Positions 35,870-44,229 of a stretch of DNA of 64,000 nt are shown piece after piece. The DNA is from Flaviramulus multivorans. Its GTDB lineage: Bacteria; Bacteroidota; Bacteroidia; Flavobacteriales; Flavobacteriaceae. The translations under genes were made by a program, and so were the position numbers. How positions within the stretch are numbered: the stretch's first letter is position 1; every line of letters begins with the position of its first letter. The stretch lies in the NCBI RefSeq assembly GCF_021728415.1, contig NZ_JAKKDV010000001.1, positions 62,001 through 126,000 on the forward strand, given 5' to 3'. The notes under the pieces were generated by a model that saw only the letters and a program-made list of their open reading frames with translations, made no database searches and was not told the origin of the DNA.

Positions 35870-36721
35870 TTAACTAATTCCTTTTAAAATATCTTTTATA
35901 TGATTGGTGTTTTCCATTTCATTATAAATCGCATCAAAATCATTTTGTTTCATCAACTCTTTAAAATGGGTAAGGTTTGTAATATATTCATCTAATGTTT
36001 CAATTACGTTGTCTTTATTTTGCTTAAAAATAGGCGTCCACATGGCTGGTGAACTTTTAGCCAAACGAACTGTAGATTCGAATCCACTACCTGCCATATC
36101 AAAAATATCACGTTCGTTTTTTTCTTTTTCTATCACTGTTTTTCCTAACATAAATGAACTAATATGCGATAAATGCGACATATAAGCAATGTGCTTATCA
36201 TGCGCTTCAGGATTCATATATCGAATGCGCATGCCTATATCTGTAAACAGCTTTAAAGCTTTCTCTTGAAGTTTGAATGTTGTTTTTTCAACTTCACAAA
36301 CTATATTCGTTTTACCTATAAACAATCCGCTAAACGCAGCACTAGGACCTGAATATTCTGTTCCAGCAATAGGATGCATTGCTAAAAAATTACGACGTTT
36401 AGGGTGATTTTCTACCACTTTACAAATATCAACTTTGGTTGATCCTGCATCCACAACTAAACCTGAATCTGGTATCTTATCTAAAATAGTTGGTAATAAT
36501 TTTACGGTAGCATCAACAGGAATAGCGATTATAACTAAATCGGCATTTTCAACATCATCAAGAGTTGCTTTTTTATCAATTAACTTAAGTGATAATGCTT
36601 CGTTTAACGTTGCTTCTTTTCTGCTAATACCATAAATAACCGTTTCTGGATTATTCTTTTTGATATCAATAGCTAAACTACCACCAATTAAACCAACTCC
36701 TATAATGTATATATTCTTCAT
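35870..36721 (-). CDS. tyrA: Prephenate dehydrogenase
   Basis: I choose the ATG at 36721 (MKNIYIIGVGLIGG), one base after the aminotransferase stop; an upstream frame start at 36739 would precede the NAD-binding fold. The enzyme, about 283 residues, oxidatively decarboxylates prephenate toward tyrosine. The nucleotide fold GVGLIGGSLA is at 8-17, and HPIAGTEYSGPSAA (near 119-132) holds the conserved catalytic histidine. No ACT domain is visible at the C-terminus, so feedback control, if any, must be elsewhere. Confidence 0.94.
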   Translation of the reverse strand: MKNIYIIGVGLIGGSLAIDIKKNNPETVIYGISRKEATLNEALSLKLIDKKATLDDVENADLVIIAIPVDATVKLLPTILDKIPDSGLVVDAGSTKVDICKVVENHPKRRNFLAMHPIAGTEYSGPSAAFSGLFIGKTNIVCEVEKTTFKLQEKALKLFTDIGMRIRYMNPEAHDKHIAYMSHLSHISSFMLGKTVIEKEKNERDIFDMAGSGFESTVRLAKSSPAMWTPIFKQNKDNVIETLDEYITNLTHFKELMKQNDFDAIYNEMENTNHIKDILKGIS

Positions 36722-36722
36722 T

Positions 36723-37868
36723 TTATTTAATTCTTTCAATGGCTTCTTCTAAAACTTCAGTGGACGCGCATAAAGAAAATCGTATATAACCTTCACCCTT
36801 GCTACCGAAAATGGTTCCTGGAGTTATAAAAACATGATTTTCATTTAATATTTTATCTATAAAGACTTCCGATTTTATTGATGCTGGCAATTTTGCCCAC
36901 ACAAAAAGTCCGGTAGCTTCTTTATCATACGTACAATTTAAGGCATCGGCTAACTGCCAAACTAAATTTCTTCGTTGTAGGTAAACATTATTTAACGTTG
37001 CAAACCACATTTTTGAACAATTTAAAGCTTCTATTGCCCCTTTTTGAATGCCATAAAACATTCCAGAATCCATATTACTTTTTACCTTTAAAATATTGTT
37101 TATGTGCTCACTATTACCCACAACCATACCTACTCGCCATCCTGCCATGTTAAAGGTTTTACTTAACGAATTAAGTTCTAAACACACATCTTTTGCGCCT
37201 TCAACATTTAAAATACTTTTTGGAGACTCATTTAATATAAAACTGTACGGATTATCATTTACAATTAAAATATTATGCTTTTTACCAAATGCCACCAACT
37301 CTTCAAAAACGTATTTTGATGGTTTCGCTCCTGTCGGCATATGAGGATAATTTACCCACATAAGTTTTACTTTACTAAGGTCCAACTTTTCTAAAGCCTT
37401 AAAGTCTGGCATCCAATTATTTGCTTCATCCAACTCGTACAAAACACCTTTTGCACCCACCAATTTTGTAACCGATTGATAGGTTGGATACCCAGGATTT
37501 GGTATTAAAACCTCATCGCCTTCATTTAAATAAGCCATTGAGATATGCATAATCCCTTCCTTACTACCCATTAATGGTAATATTTCATTGGAAGGATTTA
37601 AGCTTACAGAAAAATGTTCTTTATAAAATTTTGCTATCGCCTCTCTCAATTCAGGTAAACCTTGATAACTCTGATATTTATGAGCGCTAGGATTCTGAAA
37701 ACTAGCTGTAATGGCATCAACAACCTTTTGCGGTGGTTGCAAATCGGGACTACCAATACCTAAATTAATTACCGGTTTTCCACTAGCAATAAGCAACCCA
37801 ACCTCTCTTAATTTTTTAGAGAAGTAGTATTCTTCAACGGTTTGCAATCTGTTAGCTGCTTCAATCAT
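36723..37868 (-). CDS. Class I/II aminotransferase of the aromatic operon
   Basis: This 381-residue PLP enzyme carries the fold-type I features: NLGIGSPDLQPP near 36-47, NYPHMPTGA, and the PLP lysine in SLSKTFNMAGWRVG (about 232-245). Given its place between pheA and tyrA, it probably transaminates phenylpyruvate and hydroxyphenylpyruvate, or prephenate. Close relatives include LL-diaminopimelate and aspartate aminotransferases, so substrate assignment rests on context. Its ATG overlaps the pheA stop by four bases. Confidence 0.9.
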   Translation of the reverse strand: MIEAANRLQTVEEYYFSKKLREVGLLIASGKPVINLGIGSPDLQPPQKVVDAITASFQNPSAHKYQSYQGLPELREAIAKFYKEHFSVSLNPSNEILPLMGSKEGIMHISMAYLNEGDEVLIPNPGYPTYQSVTKLVGAKGVLYELDEANNWMPDFKALEKLDLSKVKLMWVNYPHMPTGAKPSKYVFEELVAFGKKHNILIVNDNPYSFILNESPKSILNVEGAKDVCLELNSLSKTFNMAGWRVGMVVGNSEHINNILKVKSNMDSGMFYGIQKGAIEALNCSKMWFATLNNVYLQRRNLVWQLADALNCTYDKEATGLFVWAKLPASIKSEVFIDKILNENHVFITPGTIFGSKGEGYIRFSLCASTEVLEEAIERIK

Positions 37869-38692
37869 AGCTTAGCATTTTTATATTCGCCTAACACTTT
37901 AAATCCTTCACCCATTATATCTATAATAGATTTGGCCTTCTTAAAATCATTATATTTTTCAAAAGTAACATCAACAAAAAAGGCGTATTTCCAAGGAGTT
38001 TCAACAATTGGTAGTGATTGAATTTTTGTTAAGTTAAGTTTACAATCACTCATCACATTTAAAATAGCCGCTAAACTCCCTCGTTTATGGTCGGTTTCAA
38101 ACTTAACCGATGCCTTATTAATTTCATTTTCTGGCACTTCAGAATTGGTACGTTTTACTATAGCAAAACGCGTTTCGTTATGTTTTATAGTTTGTATACT
38201 TCGTGCCAAAATATCCAATTCGAAAATCTCAGCAGCCATTACGCTAGCAATAGCACCAACACCTTGTAATTGTTTTTCTTGAATACGTTGAGCAACCTCA
38301 GCGGTGTCTTTATCCTCCACCAATTTTATATGGGGATACAGTTTAAAAAACTCCTTGCACTGCAACAATGCCATTGGATGTGAATACACTTCACTAATAT
38401 TTGAAATATCTTGATTTGGCAATGCCATTAAATTATGCTGAATATCCAAATAATGTTCGCCAACAATGTGTAAACCATACTTATCAATTAACGCATAATT
38501 AGGTATTATAGAACCTGCAATAGAATTTTCCAAAGCCATTATAGCGGCGTCACAAGATTCTGATATTAAAGAATCTACGACAATATCGAATGTTAAGCAT
38601 TCTATAACATCAACTGGCTTATCAAAAAATTGCTGCGATACAATATGATGAAAGGACCCTTTAACTCCTTGTATGGCTACATTATTTATCAA
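37865..38692 (-). CDS. pheA: Prephenate dehydratase
   Basis: A 275-residue enzyme converting prephenate to phenylpyruvate. The periplasmic-binding-like catalytic part (about 1-185) has IQGVKGSFHHIVSQQFF, MALENSIAGSI (near 54-64) and NETRFAIV; the ACT domain (about 195-270) has KRGSLAAILNVM and the ESRP-like region SLPIVETPWKYAFFVDV, a phenylalanine-binding element. The start seems to be TTG at 38692: an in-frame stop lies two codons upstream and no ATG is near. It is the first structural gene after a leader peptide and attenuator. Confidence 0.94.
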   Translation of the reverse strand: MINNVAIQGVKGSFHHIVSQQFFDKPVDVIECLTFDIVVDSLISESCDAAIMALENSIAGSIIPNYALIDKYGLHIVGEHYLDIQHNLMALPNQDISNISEVYSHPMALLQCKEFFKLYPHIKLVEDKDTAEVAQRIQEKQLQGVGAIASVMAAEIFELDILARSIQTIKHNETRFAIVKRTNSEVPENEINKASVKFETDHKRGSLAAILNVMSDCKLNLTKIQSLPIVETPWKYAFFVDVTFEKYNDFKKAKSIIDIMGEGFKVLGEYKNAKL

Positions 38693-38733
38693 AATTCATT
38701 ATCATTTTTTATGAATTCAATTCACTGTTTAAC

Positions 38734-38762
38734 AAAAAAAAGTCTCGATTTTCATCGAGACT
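38734..38762 (-). terminator. Attenuator terminator upstream of pheA
   Basis: On the minus strand AGTCTCGAT (38762-38754), loop GAAA, ATCGAGACT (38749-38741), then eight T residues: a perfect 9-bp intrinsic terminator. It lies between the leader peptide stop and the pheA start. CGAGGC near the end of the leader reading frame can pair with GTCTCG of its left arm (one G-U), offering a rival structure when the ribosome stalls. Confidence 0.92.
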
Positions 38763-38785
38763 CATATTAAATTTATTGTTATAAA

Positions 38786-38863
38786 TTATACATACAACGC
38801 CTCGTTTCTTTTGCTAAAAAAGAAATAAAACCAGTTGTTAAAATATGTATAATGTACTGTCAT
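38786..38863 (-). CDS. Aromatic-rich leader peptide of the pheA operon
   Basis: A 25-codon open frame starts at the ATG at 38863 and stops at TAA 38786-38788. Ten of its 25 residues are aromatic: five Phe, four Tyr and one Trp, including an uninterrupted W-F-Y-F-F-F at codons 11-16. It lies directly after a promoter and before an intrinsic terminator and pheA. This is the standard plan of amino-acid attenuators: scarcity of charged aromatic tRNAs would stall the ribosome in the run and prevent terminator formation. The operon makes Phe and Tyr, matching the codon content. The peptide is too short for routine gene callers. Confidence 0.9.
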   Translation of the reverse strand: MTVHYTYFNNWFYFFFSKRNEALYV

Positions 38864-38879
38864 CGTCGTAATTATGTCG

Positions 38880-38909
38880 CTAAAGTAATTATTTATTTAA
38901 CAAAACAAA
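38880..38909 (-). promoter_or_regulatory. Promoter of the aromatic operon and its leader
   Basis: On the minus strand TTTG (38909-38906), an 18-base spacer and TACTTTAG (38887-38880, one mismatch to TAnnTTTG) precede the leader peptide ATG by 16 bases. The remaining bases up to gldA (about 38910-39100) show nothing else I can support. Confidence 0.65.
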
Positions 38910-39100
38910 ACAGTCTAAAATCTTTTTTACCTTTTTATTAAAAGTTTTAAAGATTTTATAGTAAAACACATGTTACATTAGATAATCATTATTTTTCTTC
39001 TTTAAAAAACTAAATTTTGCATCCTAGAATTACAGAAAATCGTTTTTTCGCTCGACCCGTTTAGTTGGTCAAAATGATTTTTTCATTTACTTTTAGTAGG

Positions 39101-39130
39101 TTTTCAAATGAAAAAATTCATGTACTTTTG
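39101..39130 (+). promoter_or_regulatory. Promoter of gldA
   Basis: TACTTTTG (39123-39130) matches the -7 consensus, with a TTTT tract (39101-39104) in -33 position 18 bases upstream. The gldA ATG is 16 bases downstream. Confidence 0.6.
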
Positions 39131-39146
39131 AATAAATAATTTTATT

Positions 39147-40043
39147 ATGTCTATTGAAGTAGAAGGGATTTCAAAACTATACGGAAGTCAAAAAGCTTTA
39201 AACCATATATCTTTTAAAGTTAATAAACCTGAAATAGTTGGTTTTTTAGGACCTAATGGAGCCGGAAAATCTACAATGATGAAAATATTGACTACCTATT
39301 TACAAGCCAACGAAGGCAATGCTAAAGTAAATGGTTTTGATGTAAGTTTGAATAAACAGCAAGTGCAGCAAAGTGTTGGATACTTACCAGAGCACAACCC
39401 ATTGTATTTAGACATGTATATTAAAGAATACTTAGCGTTTAATGCAAACATTTATAACGTGAGTAAACAACGTATTGAAGAAGTCATCGAAATTACTGGT
39501 TTAACACCAGAATCTCATAAAAAAATTGGACAGCTCTCTAAAGGATATCGTCAGCGTGTTGGGTTAGCCAATGCCCTATTACATGACCCTGATGTTTTAA
39601 TTTTAGACGAACCTACTACAGGTTTAGACCCCAACCAATTAATAGATATTAGAAATCTTATTAAAGCTATTGGTAAAACAAAAACCGTGTTTCTTTCCAC
39701 ACATATTATGCAGGAAGTTGAAGCTATTTGTGAGCGCGTTATTATTATCAATAAAGGTGAAATTGTCGCAGATAAAAAATTAAAAGACTTGAGAGATGAA
39801 AAAGAACAAATTGTTATTGTTGAGTTTGATTATCGCGTTGAAGATGCTTTTTTACTTAAACTACCTAAAGTAAAAAGTGTAATTAATACGCACGATTTTG
39901 TTTACGAAATTGCCTTCAAAACCTCTGAAGATATGCGTTCTTATGTCTTTGATTTTGCGCATGATAATAAGTTAAAAATCCTTCAACTCAACCAAAAAAA
40001 TGCAAGTCTAGAATCCTTATTTCGAGATTTAACTACTAAATAA
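39147..40043 (+). CDS. gldA: Gliding motility ABC transporter ATP-binding protein GldA
   Basis: This 298-residue ABC ATPase has Walker A GPNGAGKST (about 36-44), signature LSKGYRQR (near 131-138), Walker B LILDEPTTGLDPNQ and the H-loop STHIMQE. The C-terminal 75 residues follow the family-specific pattern ending LNQKNASLESLFRDLT. In Flavobacterium johnsoniae GldA works with GldF and GldG; their genes are not adjacent here. Close relatives also include general ABC-2 exporters, so the name rests on overall likeness. It is a single-gene unit. Confidence 0.87.
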   Translation: MSIEVEGISKLYGSQKALNHISFKVNKPEIVGFLGPNGAGKSTMMKILTTYLQANEGNAKVNGFDVSLNKQQVQQSVGYLPEHNPLYLDMYIKEYLAFNANIYNVSKQRIEEVIEITGLTPESHKKIGQLSKGYRQRVGLANALLHDPDVLILDEPTTGLDPNQLIDIRNLIKAIGKTKTVFLSTHIMQEVEAICERVIIINKGEIVADKKLKDLRDEKEQIVIVEFDYRVEDAFLLKLPKVKSVINTHDFVYEIAFKTSEDMRSYVFDFAHDNKLKILQLNQKNASLESLFRDLTTK

Positions 40044-40161
40044 ACATTATCATTTTTTCGGAATATTTTGGTTTTTTATTGAAGTATGACAAATATCATG
40101 ATGCTTAAATTCTTAACACCTTAATTTTGTGCTATTAATCACACTTTTTACTTTAGGTAAC

Positions 40162-40194
40162 TTTGTGTTAAAAAACATGCAATAGCTATCTTTG
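40162..40194 (+). promoter_or_regulatory. Promoter of pta-ackA
   Basis: TTTG (40162-40165), a 21-base spacer and TATCTTTG (40187-40194) fit the Bacteroidota consensus exactly. The pta ATG lies 21 bases downstream. Confidence 0.8.
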
Positions 40195-40215
40195 TAAATC
40201 TACAATATAACTAAA

Positions 40216-42306
40216 ATGAGTAAAGGAATTTATGTAGCAACAATAGAACCTAATAGTGGTAAATCTGTTGTTGTTCTTGGTTTAATGCGCATGCTTTTAG
40301 GTAAAACGGCAAAGGTAGGGTATTTTAGACCTATTATTGATGACACTGAAGATGGTGAAATGGACAATCATATCAACACCGTGATTTCCTATTTTGACAT
40401 AGATATTAATTACAAGAAAACATATGTATACACCAGAAATGAAGTATTAGATTTATACAACAAAGGAAAATCTGGTGAGGTTATAGACGAAATTATTAAA
40501 AAATATAAATATCTTGAAGAACGCTTCGATATTGTCCTTGTTGAAGGCACTGATTTCTCTCATGAAAATTCTAGTTTAGAATTAGATATAAATATTTTAA
40601 TTTCAAAAAATTTAGGACTTCCTGTTATAATAGTATCGCAAGGCGATGAAAAGGATATAAAAGAAATTGTAGATAACGTACAATTAGCTTACGATACTTT
40701 TAGAGAAGATGTTGATGTGTTGTCTATAATGACAAATAAAATCAACCCTGAACACTTAAGCGAATTAAAAATTCAACTAAAAAATCGTATTAATAACGGT
40801 ACTGATATAAGTGTTATACCTAAAATTAAAAGTTTAGCGAATCCTACGTTAAAAGAAATATTAAAAATGATTTCTGGTACTGTTATTTTTGGTAAAGACA
40901 TGATTAACAATCAAATAGACAGTTTTAGCGTTGGAGCTATGCAGCTACGTAACTACTTGACACATTTAAAAGAAAATGCCTTAGTAATTACTCCCGGCGA
41001 CAGAGCTGACATTATTTTAGGTGCCTTACAAGCTAATGTCTCTAAAAATTATCCGAAAATATCAGGTATAATCCTTACAGGTGGATTAATACCAGAAGAA
41101 CCTATATTAAAATTAATAGAAGGTCTTACAAGTGTAGTACCTATTATTAGTGCAAAAGAAGGTACATTTCAAGTAACAAATACAATAGGTAAAATAAAAT
41201 CTAAAATATACGCTGACAATATTGATAAAATTACAACCTCAATTGCAACGTTTGAAAAACATGTAGATACTGATAAATTATCAAATGATTTAATCACATT
41301 TCAATCAGATATTTTTACACCAAGAATGTTTCAATATAATTTATTGCAGCGTGCTTTAAGTGACAAAAAACACATTGTACTTCCTGAAGGATATGATGAA
41401 CGTATTTTACTTGCCACAGCAAGATTGGTAAATGCACAGGTGGTTGATATTACTTTAATTGGTGAAGAAGAAAAAATAAAAGAACAAATCGAAAAATTTG
41501 ATATTCCTTTAAATTTAAATGATGTCAATATTGTTTTTCCTGTTGAATCTCCTCATTTTAATGATTATGTAAACACCTTTTATGAACTCAGAAAACATAA
41601 AGACGTGAACCTAGATATGGCAAAAGATGCCATGAGTGATGTATCCTATTTTGCGACAATGATGATTTACAAAGGACATGCGGATGGAATGGTTTCTGGT
41701 GCAGTACATACCACTGCACACACTTTACGTCCAGCACTACAATTTATAAAAACAAAGCCAGGTGTAAATATTGTGTCGTCTGTATTTTTCATGTGTTTAG
41801 AAGATCGCGTATCTATTTTCGGTGACTGTGCCATCAACCCAAACCCTAATGCGGAACAGTTAGCAGAAATTGCAATTTCATCGGCAAAAACGGCACAAAA
41901 CTTTGGTGTAGAACCTAAAGTAGCTATGCTATCCTATTCATCGGGTGCATCTGGGAAAGGTGAAGAAGTTGATAAAGTCAGGAAAGCTACAGAACTTGCT
42001 AAAAAACTTGCTCCTGATTTAAAAATTGAAGGCCCCATTCAATACGATGCAGCGGTAGATATGCGGATAGGAAAAAGTAAATTGCCGGATTCTGATGTTG
42101 CAGGACAAGCAAGTGTGCTTATTTTTCCAGATTTAAACACAGGAAATAATACTTATAAAGCTGTTCAACGAGAAACTGGTGCGTTGGCCATTGGCCCAAT
42201 GCTACAAGGGCTTAATAAACCTGTAAACGATTTAAGTCGTGGATGTACAGCAGATGATATTTATAGCACCGTAATAATAACCGCTATTCAAGCGCAAGAC
42301 CTATAA
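40216..42306 (+). CDS. pta: Phosphate acetyltransferase (long form)
   Basis: A 696-residue enzyme interconverting acetyl-CoA and acetyl phosphate. It is the long form: an N-terminal BioD-like P-loop domain (EPNSGKSVVVLGLMR, about 10-24), a middle DRTGG domain (about 215-330, ALVITPGDRADIILGAL) and the catalytic phosphotransacetylase domain (about 370-696, with HADGMVSGAVHTTA and YSSGASGKGEE). The N-terminal parts are regulatory in E. coli Pta. Together with ackA, three bases after it, it forms the acetate/ATP pathway. Confidence 0.96.
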   Translation: MSKGIYVATIEPNSGKSVVVLGLMRMLLGKTAKVGYFRPIIDDTEDGEMDNHINTVISYFDIDINYKKTYVYTRNEVLDLYNKGKSGEVIDEIIKKYKYLEERFDIVLVEGTDFSHENSSLELDINILISKNLGLPVIIVSQGDEKDIKEIVDNVQLAYDTFREDVDVLSIMTNKINPEHLSELKIQLKNRINNGTDISVIPKIKSLANPTLKEILKMISGTVIFGKDMINNQIDSFSVGAMQLRNYLTHLKENALVITPGDRADIILGALQANVSKNYPKISGIILTGGLIPEEPILKLIEGLTSVVPIISAKEGTFQVTNTIGKIKSKIYADNIDKITTSIATFEKHVDTDKLSNDLITFQSDIFTPRMFQYNLLQRALSDKKHIVLPEGYDERILLATARLVNAQVVDITLIGEEEKIKEQIEKFDIPLNLNDVNIVFPVESPHFNDYVNTFYELRKHKDVNLDMAKDAMSDVSYFATMMIYKGHADGMVSGAVHTTAHTLRPALQFIKTKPGVNIVSSVFFMCLEDRVSIFGDCAINPNPNAEQLAEIAISSAKTAQNFGVEPKVAMLSYSSGASGKGEEVDKVRKATELAKKLAPDLKIEGPIQYDAAVDMRIGKSKLPDSDVAGQASVLIFPDLNTGNNTYKAVQRETGALAIGPMLQGLNKPVNDLSRGCTADDIYSTVIITAIQAQDL

Positions 42307-42309
42307 TTT

Positions 42310-43497
42310 ATGCAAGTATTAGTTTTAAACTCTGGAAGTTCTTCTTTAAAATTTCAATTATTTCAGATGCCAGAAGAAACTATTCTTTGTTCTGGTTTAA
42401 TTGAGCGTATTGGGTTTGATGATGCTATATTCAAATTCAAAACTGATAAAGACACCATTGAAATAGTTAAAGCTATCCCAAATCATAGAGTTGGGCTGGA
42501 ATTACTATCAAAGCAATTATTAGATTCAAACACAGGCATTATCAAATCTGCCGATGCCATAAATATTGTAGGACATCGTGTGGTTCATGGCGGGAAACAT
42601 TTTACCGCTACTACCGAAATTACTCCCGAAGTTAAAAGTAAAATTAAGGCACTTTCAAGTTTAGCCCCATTACATAATCCTGCTAATTTAGAAGGTATTG
42701 AAGTAGCGGAAGCCATATTTGTAAATGCAAAACAAGTAGCTGTTTTTGATACGGCGTTTCACCAGTCCATTCCAGAGCACGCGTACAAATATGCTATTCC
42801 AAATGAATATCTGGACAAACACAATATCCGTTTGTATGGATTTCATGGCACAAGCCATAAGTTCGTTTCAGAAAAAGCTATAGAGTTTTTAGAAAAAAAA
42901 CATTCAAAAATTATTACTATTCACTTAGGAAATGGTTGTAGCATGACTGCTATTAAAGATGGAAAGAGTATTGACCACACACTTGGTTTTTCTCCTAATA
43001 ACGGACTCATTATGGGCACACGTTCTGGAGATATCGATCAGTCAATAATATTTCATTTAGCAGAAAGATTTAATTATTCAATAAAAGATATAAATACCCT
43101 TTTACAAAAGAAAAGTGGTATGTTAGGCTTAACAGGATATAGTGATTTAAGAGATATTCAATCTGAAGCTGAAAAAGGTAATAAAGCATGCCAATTAGCT
43201 TTACAAATGAATGCTTATCGTATTAAAAAATACATTGGTAGTTATACAGCTGTTTTAAACGGTTTGGAAGCTATTATTTTTACCGCTGGAATAGGTGAGA
43301 ATTCTATAGAAATGAGACGACTCATTTGCGAAGACATGGACTACTTAGGTATTACCTTAGATTTAGAAAAAAACCAAGTAAGACCAGATAAATTAACTAT
43401 TGTAAGTACCGATACATCAAAAGTAAAAGTATTGGTCATTCCTACTAATGAAGAGTTGGAAATAGCAAAGCAGTCGGTAAATTTATTCAAAAATTAG
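42310..43497 (+). CDS. ackA: Acetate kinase
   Basis: This 395-residue ASKHA-fold kinase makes ATP and acetate from acetyl phosphate. Conserved blocks are LVLNSGSSSLKFQLF at the N-terminus, GHRVVHGGKHF (near 87), FHGTSHKFV (near 177), HLGNGCSMTAIKDGKSIDHTLG and FTAGIGENS. The last 15 bases overlap the end of the convergent lipoprotein gene on the minus strand, so the two transcripts must collide or terminate within coding sequence. Confidence 0.97.
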   Translation: MQVLVLNSGSSSLKFQLFQMPEETILCSGLIERIGFDDAIFKFKTDKDTIEIVKAIPNHRVGLELLSKQLLDSNTGIIKSADAINIVGHRVVHGGKHFTATTEITPEVKSKIKALSSLAPLHNPANLEGIEVAEAIFVNAKQVAVFDTAFHQSIPEHAYKYAIPNEYLDKHNIRLYGFHGTSHKFVSEKAIEFLEKKHSKIITIHLGNGCSMTAIKDGKSIDHTLGFSPNNGLIMGTRSGDIDQSIIFHLAERFNYSIKDINTLLQKKSGMLGLTGYSDLRDIQSEAEKGNKACQLALQMNAYRIKKYIGSYTAVLNGLEAIIFTAGIGENSIEMRRLICEDMDYLGITLDLEKNQVRPDKLTIVSTDTSKVKVLVIPTNEELEIAKQSVNLFKN

Positions 43498-44229
43498 TCG
43501 CCCTTTATATTGCTCTTCAACATCAACAATAGACGGTTGCCTTACAGCTATAACGTTTCCTGTTCCTGAAATTTTTCCGGTAATTGATTGTTGCGGATTT
43601 ACAATCATATCATTAGAGCTTCTGTTCCAAATAACAACATTTTGAGCAATTAAATTTCTCCCTTCAAAACGACTTGTTCCAGCAGCAAATGTGATGTTTA
43701 AATTATTCGTTTCTCCAAATATCGCAGCACTAGATATATTATTAAAAACCAAAAGAAATGAATTATTGTTTATCTGTAAATTAAAATCTCCATTTGTAAA
43801 GGTGTCAGGAGCATTAAAATCTTCCGACAACACGGTTAAACTGGGATAGGTTAAAACGCCTTTAGAACTTACGGTATATTGCGAAGAACTTCTAATTTCA
43901 GTAATATTTGGCGATGTAATATATACTTTAGTAATACCATATTTACGTACATAATTGCAGGTGTTATTATCGGTTAATATTAGTTGATTATTTGAAACTA
44001 TGGCACTTACATCATTCATTAAATTATTACCTGTTTCAATCAGTACTTTTTGATTGGAGCCTTCTTCAATTATCAATTCAATATCTCGATTTACCAATAT
44101 TTTATCAAAACTGGAAACTACAACTTCCTTCTGTATAATGGAACCTGACTTTTGAAAACAATCTCCAGCTTTTTCGCTATCACACGCAAAAATGAAAAGT
44201 AAACCAAATATGTAAATTACCTTTTTCAT
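43483..44229 (-). CDS. Head GIN domain (DUF2807) lipoprotein
   Basis: A 248-residue protein with a lipoprotein signal (LLFIFAC, lipidated cysteine at residue 16). The rest consists of short repeated beta strands typical of the putative auto-transporter adhesin head GIN domain, for example VVSSFDKILVNRDIELIIEEG at the start and VYITSPNITEIRSSSQYTV in the middle. Such proteins are common surface lipoproteins of Bacteroidota with no fixed role. It overlaps the lipid A deacylase-like gene by four bases upstream and ackA by 15 bases downstream. Confidence 0.85.
   Translation of the reverse strand: MKKVIYIFGLLFIFACDSEKAGDCFQKSGSIIQKEVVVSSFDKILVNRDIELIIEEGSNQKVLIETGNNLMNDVSAIVSNNQLILTDNNTCNYVRKYGITKVYITSPNITEIRSSSQYTVSSKGVLTYPSLTVLSEDFNAPDTFTNGDFNLQINNNSFLLVFNNISSAAIFGETNNLNITFAAGTSRFEGRNLIAQNVVIWNRSSNDMIVNPQQSITGKISGTGNVIAVRQPSIVDVEEQYKGRLIFE

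Noticed and set aside
38693-39146. Possible T-box or other riboswitch in the 454-base gap
   Set aside because: No T-box core sequence was found; the leader peptide and terminator explain the conserved-looking part, and the remainder is AT-rich without structure.
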